Assembly: GCA_000226015.1 (NCBI GenBank) | Contig: JH154730.1 | Coordinates: 14,763 to 46,525, forward strand | From: Mnemiopsis leidyi | Taxonomy: Eukaryota; Ctenophora; Tentaculata; Lobata; Bolinopsidae | DNA: 31,763 nucleotides | Direction: 5' to 3' | Part shown: piece by piece, positions 19,844 through 30,009 of the stretch | Position numbering within the stretch: position 1 is the stretch's first letter | Layout of the letters: each line of letters begins with the position of its first letter | Notes under the pieces: model-generated | The model's input: only the letters and a program-made list of their open reading frames with translations | Told to the model about the DNA's origin: nothing | Databases searched by the model: none | Made by a program: the position numbers and the translations under genes

Positions 19844-19894
19844 GTTGCTGTTTTCAGTCCTTGCACGGCAAAAGGACTGAAAACGTCAGGCAAC
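19844..19894. other. Perfect 13-bp stem-loop with 5-bp outer stem
   Basis: GTTTTCAGTCCTT (19850-19862) pairs perfectly with AAGGACTGAAAAC (19872-19884) across a 9-nt loop. Outside it, GTTGC (19844-19848) pairs with GCAAC (19890-19894) across an uneven internal loop. It lies in a region without genes. The role is unknown: an RNA hairpin or the core of a small transposon. Confidence 0.6.
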
Positions 19895-21186
19895 AAAATT
19901 GTTATACACGAAATCAATATCATTGCACTCAGAAGCTCAGGAAACAGCAAGTTGCTTCCTTAAAATGTTTAAAATGTCTTTAAGACAATCAGTGTGGTTT
20001 AAATCAAAATTTTTGATCCACGCTGACAGAATGTGCACATTGTATCTTACGGGGTAACATTTTTACAATCCCCGAATCATTCCAAACTAGGGGATAAAGA
20101 AACGAGGAGAAAGAGGAAAGTTCGAAAAGTGATAATTTGTATCTGTATTTGTTACACCTGTACCCAGGCTTTTACAGTTATACTGAAGGGGCTCCTGGAA
20201 GATTCTGATCTTTTAACGGAGACTCTCCTCATTTGACCCTCAATCACGGTTTCCCGGTCATTCGGCTGAAGGAGACGATAGTAGTAATTAGTAGAGAAAC
20301 AAGAGTTGAGAGGAGACAAGATTAAAGAGTGAGATAAGTGCTCATATCAGCGCTAATCAGTTCATTCAGCCATGTGGGTTTGAAACAATTTCATAACGCC
20401 TACTGACAGTAGCCCTGATGATTGAATAATGATTCAGTAGCGTTCTTTACTAGGGATTATTATGACCGGGATAAAGTGGCGGGTTTCGGGGAATTTTGCC
20501 ATATTTTCCCTGCTTTTATTTTCACTAGCCATAATGAATACCGCCCACTCAGCTCTTGGGGTTCCCAAGGGGAAGGGGTACTCACATTATGACCGTTGTC
20601 TCATATTTACTAGAGAGGACTATCGGAGCAAACAGCGAAGTTTATCTGAATTCATTTTATGAATAGTTGATAGGGGCTAGGGCTCAAAGTAAAAATAGCT
20701 GATTAATCGATGCATACTACAAAACTTTTAAAATAGTACAATGGTCGAATCCAAGTCTAAAAGATATTGATTAAACACCGTCAACCGTGGTTATAGCATT
20801 TTGAACAACTTAGTGATTAATTTCAAAAAAGATACGCTCTTAGAGGCCGTGTTCAGAATTAGGTAGAATCAAACTTTATGATAGCAATCAAATCGTGTTT
20901 ATATCAAGAAAATTGGATCAAACAGACGATGTCAATGTGGTTATACATGAAAACATCAGGTATTACATCACACCTTAGTTATTGTTGTATGTTGGGAAAA
21001 CCGTTTCCAAAACAAGTAGAAACAAACTAAATTTCTGTAATTTTTGTATTTTCTGCAATTTTAAAATTAAAAAGATTGACACTGGTAAAATTTCGACAAG
21101 GATAATGTGGCGGGTTTTCATAGGGAATTTTGCCATATTTTCCCGGTCATTAATAAATCTACTGTAATAGTCCCGGAAATTTTGCT
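19895..21186. other. Gene-poor stretch with dispersed 35-40-bp repeat
   Basis: I see no convincing gene. Short open frames exist but lack family resemblance and splice support. One repeated motif is present: GTGGCGGGTTT followed by GGAATTTTGCCATATTTTCCC, at 20476-20510 and 21107-21144. Confidence 0.5.
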
Positions 21187-21223
21187 AAGCACTTAATGTT
21201 TGCTGAGCAACGATTAAGTGCTT
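21187..21223. other. 37-nt near-perfect palindrome
   Basis: Two 18-nt arms around a single central G, with only two mismatched positions: AAGCACTTAATGTTTGCT pairs with AGCAACGATTAAGTGCTT. It sits at the left border of a CpG-rich tract. Confidence 0.75.
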
Positions 21224-21243
21224 TTACGCATTTGATAAACCAG

Positions 21244-21605
21244 TATGCGCGCGCGGCTCCGCTCTGTGTTAATGAGCTGGCAACCAGTCCGAATTTGGAG
21301 CAGCGCGCGCACATTCATGGGCTGTACTGGTTTAGCAAGGATGCGCACTGCCGTACAAGGGCAGGCGACCGGTCCAAATTTGGAACCGCGCGCGCTTTTG
21401 CTTTCACGTAAATCCCTGTGCGCCGGGCAAAGCACGAAATTAAGACAAGCGCCGTGCTTGACGCGAAAGCTTTCTAGCTTTGCTTTAACCAAATCCCTTT
21501 TGCGCCACCAGAGGTAGCTTAGCAGCCTGGGTGGCTTTGTCGAGATGTTACCCGACCCGCGCGCGGCTCGCAGTTTTCTGAGCTCTCGCGTTTCGTTAGA
21601 ACGTT
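21244..21605. repeat. CpG- and GC-rich tract with internal repeats
   Basis: This stretch is far richer in GC than its surroundings, with many GCGCGC runs. A motif of about 27 bp occurs twice (21284-21310 and 21369-21395), both containing AATTTGGA followed by GCGCGCGC. Open frames here follow from few stops in GC-rich DNA, show no family resemblance, and were not called. GCGCGCGGCT also recurs at 31293-31302. Confidence 0.6.
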
Positions 21606-22320
21606 AGACGGATATCATCTCGTCAAGGGTGGCTTGACAACAATTGACCATTGGATTATACTTTTTGTGATTTTCTGGACTAATGGGAACTAATCATTAA
21701 AAGTATTGAACACGAAAAATTGTGAAAACAGAAAATAATGCTCTGCCGTCTGGCTGCAATTTTGCTTTGGGCAAAAAGGAGGAGTTCGAAAGACTAAAAA
21801 TCGTATGTTGCAAAAGAAGTATAAGTTTCTGTTGCAATAAAAGTTTTTGTTTCATTAATATTATTTCAATTGTTTTGCTTTTAACTATCATAATTCCTAT
21901 TTATTGATTACAACATAAGTTTCTGGTGACTTACCGCTTTGCAATGAATAAGTCTTTACCTGTGTAACTTGGCATGTCGTGCAAAACCAATATTTGAAAA
22001 ATGCATCAAGATTGAATAGTTATTTTTCTTGAAACACACTAGCTTCCTGAGATTGTGATTATGCATAACTCTAATATTATTTTCATTATATGATATAATC
22101 AACATAGAGCATAATTATTGAAATGTTAATGGTATCTTCATTCTAGTCCTTTGAGGTAACCAATTAATTTGTATGATAAAAGTACAAAGTGTTGAGTGTG
22201 TAATTTACGTTTCTGTGTGATTTGTGTGCATTCTGGAATATTGGTTCAAAAAAATTAAAATTGTTTAAAAATTGTTTGAAAAATTGATTTAATTGTGATT
22301 TTCATTTTTTAGAATTTTAG
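21606..22320. other. AT-rich 5' flank of cyclophilin A
   Basis: AT-rich spacer with no gene recognised. It may hold an untranslated first exon and intron of the cyclophilin gene, but no exon can be placed from sequence alone. Confidence 0.45.
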
Positions 22321-22338
22321 CTTTCTTTACTTTTTCAG
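22321..22338 (+). promoter_or_regulatory. Splice acceptor 5 nt before the cyclophilin A ATG
   Basis: CTTTCTTTACTTTTTCAG is a strong acceptor that leaves only TGACA before the ATG at 22344. Confidence 0.75.
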
Positions 22339-22343
22339 TGACA

Positions 22344-22844
22344 ATGCCAAACAGTTTTGTCTACTTTGATGTCGAGAAAGATGGGAAATCTATCGGCAGA
22401 CTGCTGATGGAGCTTTATGGTGATGTTGTCCCTAAGACAACTGAAAATTTTCGTGCTCTTTGCACCGGAGAGAAAGGATATGGCTACAAGGGCTCTTCAT
22501 TTCATCGCATCATCCCAAACTTTATGTGTCAAGGAGGGGACTTTACCAGTGGTGATGGAACTGGTGGTCGCTCCATCTATGGTGAAAAATTTGATGATGA
22601 AAATTTTACTTTAAAGCATACAGGAGCAGGACAATTAAGTATGGCCAACTCAGGACCTAACACAAATGGATCCCAGTTTTTCATCACCACTGTAAAGACA
22701 ACTTGGTTGGATAAAAAGCATGTAGTCTTTGGCAAAGTAATTGAAGGACTAGATACTTTAAAACTGATGGAAGACTGTGGCACATCAGGTGGTAAAGTAT
22801 CTAGTGATGTTCGGATAGCTAATTGTGGCCAAATCATTCAATAG
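22344..22844 (+). CDS. PPIA: Cyclophilin A, peptidyl-prolyl cis-trans isomerase
   Basis: It catalyses proline isomerisation during folding and binds cyclosporin A. The single exon gives 166 aa (human 165), and numbering matches human CypA from residue 1. All active-site positions are kept: R55 (SSFHRIIP), F60, M61, Q63 (NFMCQGGDF), A101-N102 (SMANSGPN), F113 (GSQFFITT), W121-L122 (TTWLDKKH) and H126 (HVVFGKV). There is no signal peptide or C-terminal extension, so it is the cytosolic form. The frame is open for two further codons upstream (GTG ACA), but the first ATG (22344) fits the family. A strong acceptor 5 nt upstream means the leader is spliced. An intronless coding region in an intron-rich genome would also fit an old retrogene with a 5' UTR intron. 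Confidence 0.97.
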   Translation: MPNSFVYFDVEKDGKSIGRLLMELYGDVVPKTTENFRALCTGEKGYGYKGSSFHRIIPNFMCQGGDFTSGDGTGGRSIYGEKFDDENFTLKHTGAGQLSMANSGPNTNGSQFFITTVKTTWLDKKHVVFGKVIEGLDTLKLMEDCGTSGGKVSSDVRIANCGQIIQ

Positions 22845-23231
22845 CTATGGTCACATAATTTGCTAAAGTCTATCTTTTTATATCTTATTTGTTTAAATCA
22901 GAGATGAAATTACATCACATTTTTTCTAAATCATGAATTCACATTTACAGAAAAAAGAACGAATGCTGTTGCTTGATGTATTTAAACTGAATTATTAGAT
23001 TTTTAAATCCTTATTGGTTGAGTCGTCTAAAGTCTATTATATAGAAAATATTAATACTGTAAAAATCATATCCAAAGTCTCAGGTAGCTGTTAATATACC
23101 TGTTAAAATTCTGGAAGATTAGGGTTGATATCTGTATGAATTTTTATCGCACAGGTTTTCATGGAATGAACAGCAAAAGAGTAGGCTGAAACCACATGTT
23201 TTGATTTCTTCCATGTTGTTAGCCATTTGTA
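22845..23231. other. Cyclophilin 3' UTR and SLC35C2 leader region
   Basis: AT-rich spacer of 387 bp between two plus-strand genes. No canonical AATAAA was found. An acceptor-like tract, TTTCTTCCATGTTGTTAG, ends 9 nt before the SLC35C2 ATG. Confidence 0.5.
23201..23222 (+). promoter_or_regulatory. Splice-acceptor-like tract before SLC35C2
   Basis: A T-rich tract ends in TTGTTAG and leaves a 9-nt leader before the ATG at 23232. Confidence 0.5.
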
Positions 23232-26200
23232 ATGGTGGATGTCAAATATGTACTGGGTATACTTGGACAGATCATATTTTACTACGCATGTTCAATATCA
23301 ATAACCTTCTTCAATAAATGGAGTTTTTCAGTGAGTTTTTATAGTGATTATTCATCCCAATTTCTTAACTTTTAAATCTTTTTTTCATTTGTCCATCATG
23401 TGCTGTGTTACACACTTTAAGATCACCGTTCTCAATTTTTAGTAGTTTAAAATCAGCTGCATCAAGTTTTATCAATATCAATATTTCAGAGTTTTCATTT
23501 TCCATTGGTGGTGTCTTTCTTTCACATGACGATTGTATCCCACGTTATATGGCTGTACAGAACGGCAACAAAGGGTGTTTCTGGAAAAGATGAAATCACA
23601 TGGAACTTGTTTTTCAGACGAGTTTGTCCTACAGGTACATATGATCAAGTTTATCAGTTTGTTTTAGTTTAACTGAGATATCATATTGTCCAATTGAAAC
23701 ACATTTCTTTGTTAGGTTACCCATTCTAATCTTTTAAGGTGTTTCTTAGCCTTGCTTCAACAGTTTTTTCAACACAAATCAACAGTTTTTCAACAGTTTC
23801 TTAGAGAATCTTTAAAAGACTAGTACAAATTGAAAAAGTTACTGAGGCTTAAACAAAAAAGAAACTAAGTGAATTATTTTTGATGAAATGAGTAACACTC
23901 ATCAGTTTGCAATTTATAAGTTAGCCACTGTTTCAGCCATAGCCGCAGCAGTAGACATTGGTCTATCCAACTGGAGCTTCATGTACATAACTGTTTCTAT
24001 GTACACAATGTGCAAATCAACTACAATTATTTTCATCCTGATATCTGCTATCATTTTCAAACTTGAGAAACCTGTAAGTTTGCTATTAATAAGGGTGGCG
24101 GGCTGAGCCATAAATTTGCTATCAGTTTCTCTGATTCCAGTTCGTACACTAGTAAAGTAATTTAGCTAGTTTCTGAACGTGAACTAACTTCATTATCTTT
24201 CAGAAAATATTGTCAGCTGTCGTAATTGCATTGATAGCATTTGGACTGTTTTTATTCACATACAAATCTACTTCGTTCCATCTATGGGGGTTTATTTTGG
24301 TAATGGCAGCTTCAGCCGTTGGTGGACTGAGATGGGTCCTGGCCCAGATACTGCTTCAGCGAGATAGCCTAGGTAATTTAAAATCTTAAACTCGATGTTT
24401 GCAACACGATCTGTGAAATGAATTATTAATTCATATTTAAATAGTACTCTCGACTGGTATGTACATTCATTAAAACATTGCCCTGAAATCTAATTATGAC
24501 CCCTTGGCATTGTATAACGATGGTTGATATCTTATGTATGTTTGTGAAAGAATAATCAACACAGCACTATTCTCAGGTCTAACGAGTACATTAGAGTTTG
24601 TTTATTATGTAGAGCCTGTTATGGCGGTGTCTATTTTACCTCTAGCTCTTGCTATAGAAGGTAAAGAGTTGTTTATTGAAATTCGTGAAGATCGATGCTT
24701 GATTCCTTCCTATCTAGGTGAATGTTAATTAATCTTAAAATATTCTACTCAAGTATGTTATAAACATTGACCTGGTCTTTCATTAATTCTTGCTTTTTAG
24801 GGTCGGACATGGCACTTTCTCCCGACTTTATCCTGGCTGACCGACACGAATCTCTGTACGTGCTATTTGTGGTTGCAGTTGGTGCGTCCCTCGCGCTCTT
24901 CCTTACCTTCTCTGAATACCTTCTTCTGTCTAATACCAGCTCAATAACTGTCTCTATATGCGGTATCATCAAGGTTTGTGAGCAATAAGTTTAACGATTA
25001 GCTATGGCATGGAATTTTTGTCATTATATTCCTGTCTTATTAATGCCACTGTTGAGCCGATCATGAAATTGGCTGTTCGTCGACATAGCAACGACGATCA
25101 CACTTTACATATTAATGGAATCTGTGGATATCAATCCAGCCGAGGAATGTGGTATTGTGAACGGCATGACGCTGCTCTCTTACTCATATAACGATTCCAG
25201 GTTTTAATATGTGGTCAACCATTGATCTACTGGTTAAACAAAGCGCTACATATTTACACCAAAATACGCTGATAAAACGGTCGATGAGAGGGACACTTAA
25301 ATTATTGTTATGAAGCATATTAACCTTTGTAAACGATGTTATAGATAGATAACCTTTGTAAGCGATGTTATAAATAGATACTACTGTCCTACTGCGATTA
25401 AAACTCGATGTTTTCAATGTGGTAATTTATTGGTCTGCTGGTCAAAACAAGTGCTACATTAAAAACGGTTAATCAAGATTACTAAGAATAATATATCAAT
25501 CTATTGCAGAAGATTTTAGATATAGATTTTAAGTAATAACAAGATCAAAGTCATAACAGATTAACATTTTGAAGTTGAACAATTAGTACCTGCCTTGGCT
25601 CTTTAGTCCTGACAAATGACGTTCAGGAGATACTGATTCTTGGACTGGCCTCGACGGTGGGTAAAGACCGGCTGTCCCCAATCAACATGATTGGTCTGGT
25701 GGTCTGTCTGTCTGGTATCTCCTTACACGTCTACCTGAAATACAAATCTAACAAATGTAAGTTTCTGCACTTCTCACATTTGTACTGGAAATGTTAACCG
25801 GTTTTCTTTTAGATCTCTAGATTGGTTATTTTCTGGAGGAAATCTTCGGCTTTGATGTCATAATCTCAATTAAAGAGTCTCGATCATTAAAACATTTTAA
25901 GGCTTTCAATGTTCTGATTTTTCATTGACTTCCTATAATTAAAGTGGACATCTAATTAAGTATTCACCACAGTTAAGGACACCAAGTCCTCTTCCTCATC
26001 TTCACACAACACCAATTGTAAGAAAAACACAGAATCCTATGAACTGAGTACATTTGCCGGTAAATTTGTGTGTTCTTTTCGCACTGCAGTTTTGCCGGTT
26101 TTGATTCTGAGTCGACATAGCAGTATAGACTGAAACACCCAAGTACGGACCACCTTACCTTTGAACCAACTTAATCCCGGACGAATGATACGGAATATTG

Positions 26201-27134
26201 TTGAAAAAATCTGAAGGGGCCCCGGAATAAAATGTGAAATTTCGGAAGCCTTGCTGGAATATACTGTTAAGTCTGCTCCGCATTGCCCATTTTCACATTG
26301 ACACTGGCTGCTAAATGCTACTCTCTTTTGCTACGTTCTAGCAGTCAAGAAAGGTTGTTGTGGAAAAGTTTGATAAGGGAATTGCTTGTACACTGCTTGT
26401 ACCCTGCCTTTGTGAGAAATGTCGACTCAGATTTGAAACTTTGTTTGGCTATGTATTTGTATCACTGCTTTAGATTTTCATTTGCACGTGCTGATTCTGG
26501 TATCACTTTCAAAATTATGTGAGGTATTACAAATTGAAATTAAAATTTGCTATCATTGTAACACGTTGTGTTGGGTGATCTGTTGATAAATGCATGTTCT
26601 TCTTTCTGCTTTCTGCTTTCTGCTTTATTTGATTGTTTTACTGTTAATATTCTATTGATCACTTCTGCTGCATATTTTCTATTTCTTTTTTTCATTTTAC
26701 GCTCAAGTTTGCAAAGAAATTGGCAATTAAAAACTATCCAACAATATATCTTGCATTGCAATTTCATCTTTCACTAAAGCTTCTCAATCACTGAATCTAT
26801 TTGCATCTCAAGGACTTAACTTTATAGATGACAGAATTTATAGTAATTTTCAGAACTCATCATTTGAATTAAACATCTTTTAGCATATCCTGCAAGACTG
26901 AATACAAGCATAAGTTTAATTAATAAAGGTACAAGTCCATGTTTAATAAGTACATGCATGTACAATGTACATTCCACATTCCCCAAGCCAGGAGCATGAG
27001 TCACGTGACTTCTAACACGATACTTAAACAGCTCTCTCTGTTCAGTGGCTAACGACATTGAGAGGCAAGGTCTGTTGGACAGCGAAGATTCCACGGGAAG
27101 CTATAGTAATGAGCAGGTTACTGGCAGAAAGTGA
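23232..27134 (+). CDS. SLC35C2: Solute carrier family 35 member C2, 389 aa
   Basis: SLC35C2 is a Golgi/ERGIC multipass protein of the drug/metabolite transporter superfamily, linked in mammals to GDP-fucose supply and Notch fucosylation. Nine exons: 23232-23330, 23490-23634, 23937-24073, 24204-24372, 24577-24717, 24801-24973, 25627-25756, 25973-26059 and 27046-27134; all phases agree. Family segments in order: [124 protein letters not shown]. About ten membrane helices are expected. The tail (exons 8-9) is hydrophilic, Ser-rich and acidic ([15 protein letters not shown]). The exon 7 acceptor is TTCAG at 25626, because joining IIK to [10 protein letters not shown] restores the family spacing; an earlier TTTAG is rejected. 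Human SLC35C2 is 365 aa. Confidence 0.95.
25206..25462. repeat. Diverged direct repeats in SLC35C2 intron 6
   Basis: About 45 bp at 25208-25254 (GTGGTCAACCATTGATCTACTGG region) recurs in diverged form at 25419-25462. Between them are two copies of a 29-bp unit (25321-25349, 25350-25378) containing TAACCTTTGTAA and CGATGTTATA. Confidence 0.65.
26060..27045 (+). other. Long last intron of SLC35C2
   Basis: This intron of 986 bp has donor GTAAAT and acceptor CTCTCTCTGTTCAG. It holds a short TTTCTGC repeat near 26604-26630 and, 36 nt before the acceptor AG, the palindrome GTCACGTGAC (27000-27009). No exon was found inside. Confidence 0.7.
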
Positions 27135-27364
27135 AGAACTGTGAGAAAGCTTGGACTTTTCTTGGACGATTTAATAATATTTGATAGCTGATAAAATTTG
27201 GGAACTCTTTAAGAATGTAATTGTTAAGAAGTTATTTACTCGTATTTTATCCATTGTAGGGGTTTGCTATTATATATGTAAATTTCGTGTTACTTGTTAA
27301 GATTTAATTCCCGTTAGAGAGAGCTGCCTACACGCCCCGTGTTTGTTAAGGAGAAGGAAGTTAA
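27135..27364. other. 3' flank of SLC35C2
   Basis: AT-rich 3' UTR or flank. No AATAAA was seen before the transposon. Confidence 0.45.
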
Positions 27365-27372
27365 GACTGAAC
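27365..27372. repeat. Target site duplication GACTGAAC, left
   Basis: Identical to 28263-28270 on the other side of the transposon. Confidence 0.85.
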
Positions 27373-27520
27373 TAGGAACCGACCGGATATCCGGCTGAAT
27401 CCGGTTCCGGCCGGATATCCGGCTTCAAAATCCGGTTCCGGTTCGGGTCCGGTTTCAAAACCATTTGCCGGATATAAAATTTTTTCAAATCAAAATTTAA
27501 AAAAAAATCAAATCAAATAA

Positions 27521-27690
27521 CTGGGACCAGTCCCACTAACTGGGACCAGTCCCACTAACTGGGACCAGTCCCACTTACTGGGACCAGTCCCACTTACTGG
27601 GACCAGTCCCACTTACTGGGACCAGTCCCACTTACTGGGACCAGTCCCACTAACTGGGACCAGTCCCACTTAGTGGGACTAGTGGAATGC
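27521..27690. repeat. Minisatellite block 1, 19-bp unit, about 8 copies
   Basis: The unit is CTGGGACCAGTCCCACTWA. Each unit carries the near-palindrome TGGGAC-CA-GTCCCA, so either strand can fold into serial hairpins. Copies are nearly identical. Confidence 0.95.
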
Positions 27691-27848
27691 ACTCATGTGA
27701 CATGTATAGTTGTACATTTCGGCAACAGATTAGGTCACGTGGCTCTCATTTAGTCACGTGACCCCGCAATATCATACGAAATACAGAGGTCACGTGACCG
27801 AAGCCCGCTGTTGTATCGATTGTTAGCCGACTCTCGTTAGTACTCCTA

Positions 27849-28075
27849 CTAACTGGGACCAGTCCCACTTACTGGGACCAGTCCCACTTACTGGGACCAG
27901 TTCCACTAACTGGGACCAGTCCCACTTACTGGTACCCGTCCCACTAACTGGGACCAGTCCAACTTACTGGGACCAGTCCCACTAACTCAAACTGGAACCA
28001 GTCTTACTAACTGGGACCAGTCCCACTTACTGGGACTAGTTCCACTAACTGAGACCAGTCCCACTCAACAAATTT
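27849..28075. repeat. Minisatellite block 2, same 19-bp unit, about 11 diverged copies
   Basis: Same unit as block 1 but with many substitutions (GGTACCCGTCCC, GGAACCAGTCTT, GGGACTAGTTCC and others) and small insertions. This suggests block 1 was homogenised or amplified more recently. Confidence 0.9.
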
Positions 28076-28262
28076 TAAGTTTCAAAAATTTATTATCGAT
28101 CAAAAAACGACCAGTATAGAATTTCCGGCCAAATCCAGCTACCCAAATTTTTTGATAAAAAACACCTGTTTCCAGTCCGGCAAAATCCGGCTAACCGGAA
28201 ATAAGATCCATTTCCGGCCGTTTCCGGTCCGGCTGCCAAAATTCTGGACCGGTCGGTTCCTA

Positions 28263-28270
28263 GACTGAAC
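28263..28270. repeat. Target site duplication GACTGAAC, right
   Basis: Identical to 27365-27372. Confidence 0.85.
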
Positions 28271-28813
28271 CATGTGCTTTATTGACTGCATCGCTAAACG
28301 CTGAATTAATGTTGTGCTGAATTTGCGATGTGCTTTTAACAAAGATAATCACAGAAAATTTTGAAGTGCTTGATAGGGTTGATATTTTCTGGCATAATAT
28401 TAATTTACAATTTTCAGGCTGGCCTGCATATGTTTAACTTGATTATGAATTGTGTTGGAAAAAGGTTTTTATAGGATCGAGAAATTCATTAAACTGTTTA
28501 TATTTACTGTAAGATATTTTAAAATTGTTAGCACCGAAATTGTATTCTAATTTCAAACAGTTAAGTAAATATTTCAATCTGGGTATTTGCTCGTTTTAAT
28601 TTTATTAAAATTGATATCGACTGCATAAAGATTACAGAAACGTTTTATTCACAACCTTGGCTAAATTGCCCTGTTATCAAATTTAGTTAATAAAGTAAAA
28701 ACATGATTCACTCAAAAAGCGCAAAAAATTTATTACTTAAAGAAGGGTGGTATAAAACCTCAACAAAAGTTAACATTTGAGATCTCATCGACAATAAGAA
28801 CTAAAACAAAGAA
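28271..28813. other. 3' flanks of two convergent genes
   Basis: AT-rich, with no gene. It holds AATAAA on the plus strand near 28688-28693 and on the minus strand at 28734-28729. Confidence 0.5.
28729..28734 (-). terminator. Polyadenylation signal AATAAA of the membrane-protein gene
   Basis: The minus-strand hexamer lies about 80 nt after the stop codon of the type I membrane protein. Confidence 0.55.
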
Positions 28814-30009
28814 TCAATACTGGAGAAGTGAGGAAACATTAGAACTGCTGGAACTACGTCCTGTACTGGCGTTAGTGCTGTGTGTAGCAGCTTGACTCTC
28901 CAGATTATACATTCTCCTGCCCTCCAGAGCAGACACGTGATAGCTGGACCTACAGCACTTATCTAAACAGAACATTCTCGATACACACTCTCTACACTGT
29001 CTTATCAGACCTACCACGCATATCAAGATCACGATAAAGCTGACCCCCGCTATGATCAGAATGTTCGTGATGAGGTGCATGTCTTTAGTATCATCGTACA
29101 CCTCCACCCCTTCCTCCTCCTCCTCCTCTCTTATCTCCACGTCTAATTCAGTGGTGACGTCATCAGGTTTGCTGATAACATTGTCTACCGGGTGCTGATA
29201 ACACATCGTACCGTCATGCAGATTGGTGAACCCAACAAACCGGATGTGTTGGACGATGTTGAAACAGCCCAGCTGTCTGACGTTCCAAGTCAGGACTTTA
29301 CCTTGAGTCTGGTCGTGTATTTTGACAGAGTCTTGTTGGAAGTGTATTCGCCACTGCTTTGTTTCCAGGGCGGAGGGAGTGTCTGGTCCATCGAACTGCT
29401 GTTCTGTCAGCCGACTTCTCTCTTCCCCTGAGTGTGCACATAGTTCCTTTATTTTCGTGCGCGAAATTAGAAGCTTGTGTATTGTTTAAATCAACTGTAT
29501 ATCGGTTCAAATTAATACATTCTCATTCCTATTTTCTCATGTGGTAACTTTTTGAGTATGAATATTGAAAAGTCATTTACACTTGAAATCGCAAAGCTGA
29601 TGTAGTCTCGCTTCAAATTTCAACTTGGAACACTAATCACCTTATTGAGACCCACACTCAATATGGTATCAATAAACTAATTAGATATGGTGTAAGGCCG
29701 AACTGTAGTATCAATACAATCTTTACCGTGAAACACCTCGAACCTCAACATACCTACACACTTAACATCAGCAGCAGTAGCGTCCCTCCTGATGAAGAGT
29801 GACAACAGCAACTCCTCCCGACCACTGTAGAACATCACGCCGCGTGTGTAGTGTGAGAGTTGCGGGTGTGATAAGTACAGCTCACTCTGGGAGCTGTACT
29901 TGGAGAGACAGGAACACGCTCTACAGCAGGCTGTGTCTTGCCACGTGTTGTTACATGTGCTGGTCACGTGACTCAAGAGAGGCAGGAACAGGAGGAGGAG
30001 ATACTGCAT
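28814..30009 (-). CDS. Unrecognised type I membrane protein, 289 aa
   Basis: The two exons, 30009-29754 and 29427-28814, join in phase 1 (donor GTATGT, acceptor ACACTCAG). Residues 1-17 (MQYLLLLFLPLLSHVTS) are a clear signal peptide. The ectodomain begins with a Cys cluster (CNNTWQDTACCRACSC, with an NNT glycosylation sequon), then a likely beta-rich domain to about residue 165 with LLLSLFIRRD, KQWRIHFQQDSVKI, KVLTWNVRQLGCF and IRFVGF. The alternation of strands and the W-x-I-x-F pattern loosely recalls the FAMeT-type ligand-binding fold, but I would not name it. An acidic stalk (Glu run at 186-191) precedes one transmembrane helix at about 204-227. The cytoplasmic tail has five Cys at 230-244, possible palmitoylation or metal sites, and a Ser-rich end. 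Topology suggests a surface receptor or adhesion protein. Function unknown. Confidence 0.75.

Larger units (their letters stand above)
27373..28262. mobile_element. Non-autonomous hAT-like DNA transposon, 890 bp
   Basis: The ends are terminal inverted repeats TAGGAACCGACCGG (left, 27373-27386) and its exact complement (right, 28249-28262). The element is flanked by a perfect 8-bp direct repeat GACTGAAC (27365-27372 and 28263-28270). An 8-bp target duplication with TIRs beginning TAGG is characteristic of the hAT superfamily. Subterminal regions are full of CCGG motifs (CCGGATATCCGG and similar), as expected for transposase binding sites. No transposase frame is present, so it would move only with help from an autonomous relative. 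The interior holds two minisatellite blocks around a unique 155-bp core. Perfect target duplications suggest fairly recent insertion. Confidence 0.88.

Noticed and set aside
20462..20662. 66-codon open frame with a signal-peptide-like hydrophobic run
   Set aside because: Its first part is the dispersed repeat also found at 21107; there is no splice or family support.
20700..20760. Possible tRNA B box (GGTCGAATCC)
   Set aside because: No A box, acceptor stem or cloverleaf could be drawn around it.
21196..21517. Overlapping open frames on both strands
   Set aside because: They arise from few stop codons in GCGCGC-rich DNA; the residue patterns are not protein-like.
22577..22837. Minus-strand open frame opposite cyclophilin A
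   Set aside because: It is a shadow of a strongly conserved plus-strand coding region.
25580..25626. Earlier acceptor (TTTAG) for SLC35C2 exon 7
   Set aside because: With the chosen exon 6 donor it is out of frame; with an alternative donor it adds residues not found in the family, while TTCAG at 25626 gives exact spacing.
26283..26522. 79-codon open frame in SLC35C2 intron 8
   Set aside because: It lies inside a well-supported intron, without family resemblance or splice signals.
27521..28075. Regular repeats resembling a CRISPR array
   Set aside because: Units of 19 bp abut directly with no spacers, and the host is an animal; this is a minisatellite inside a transposon.
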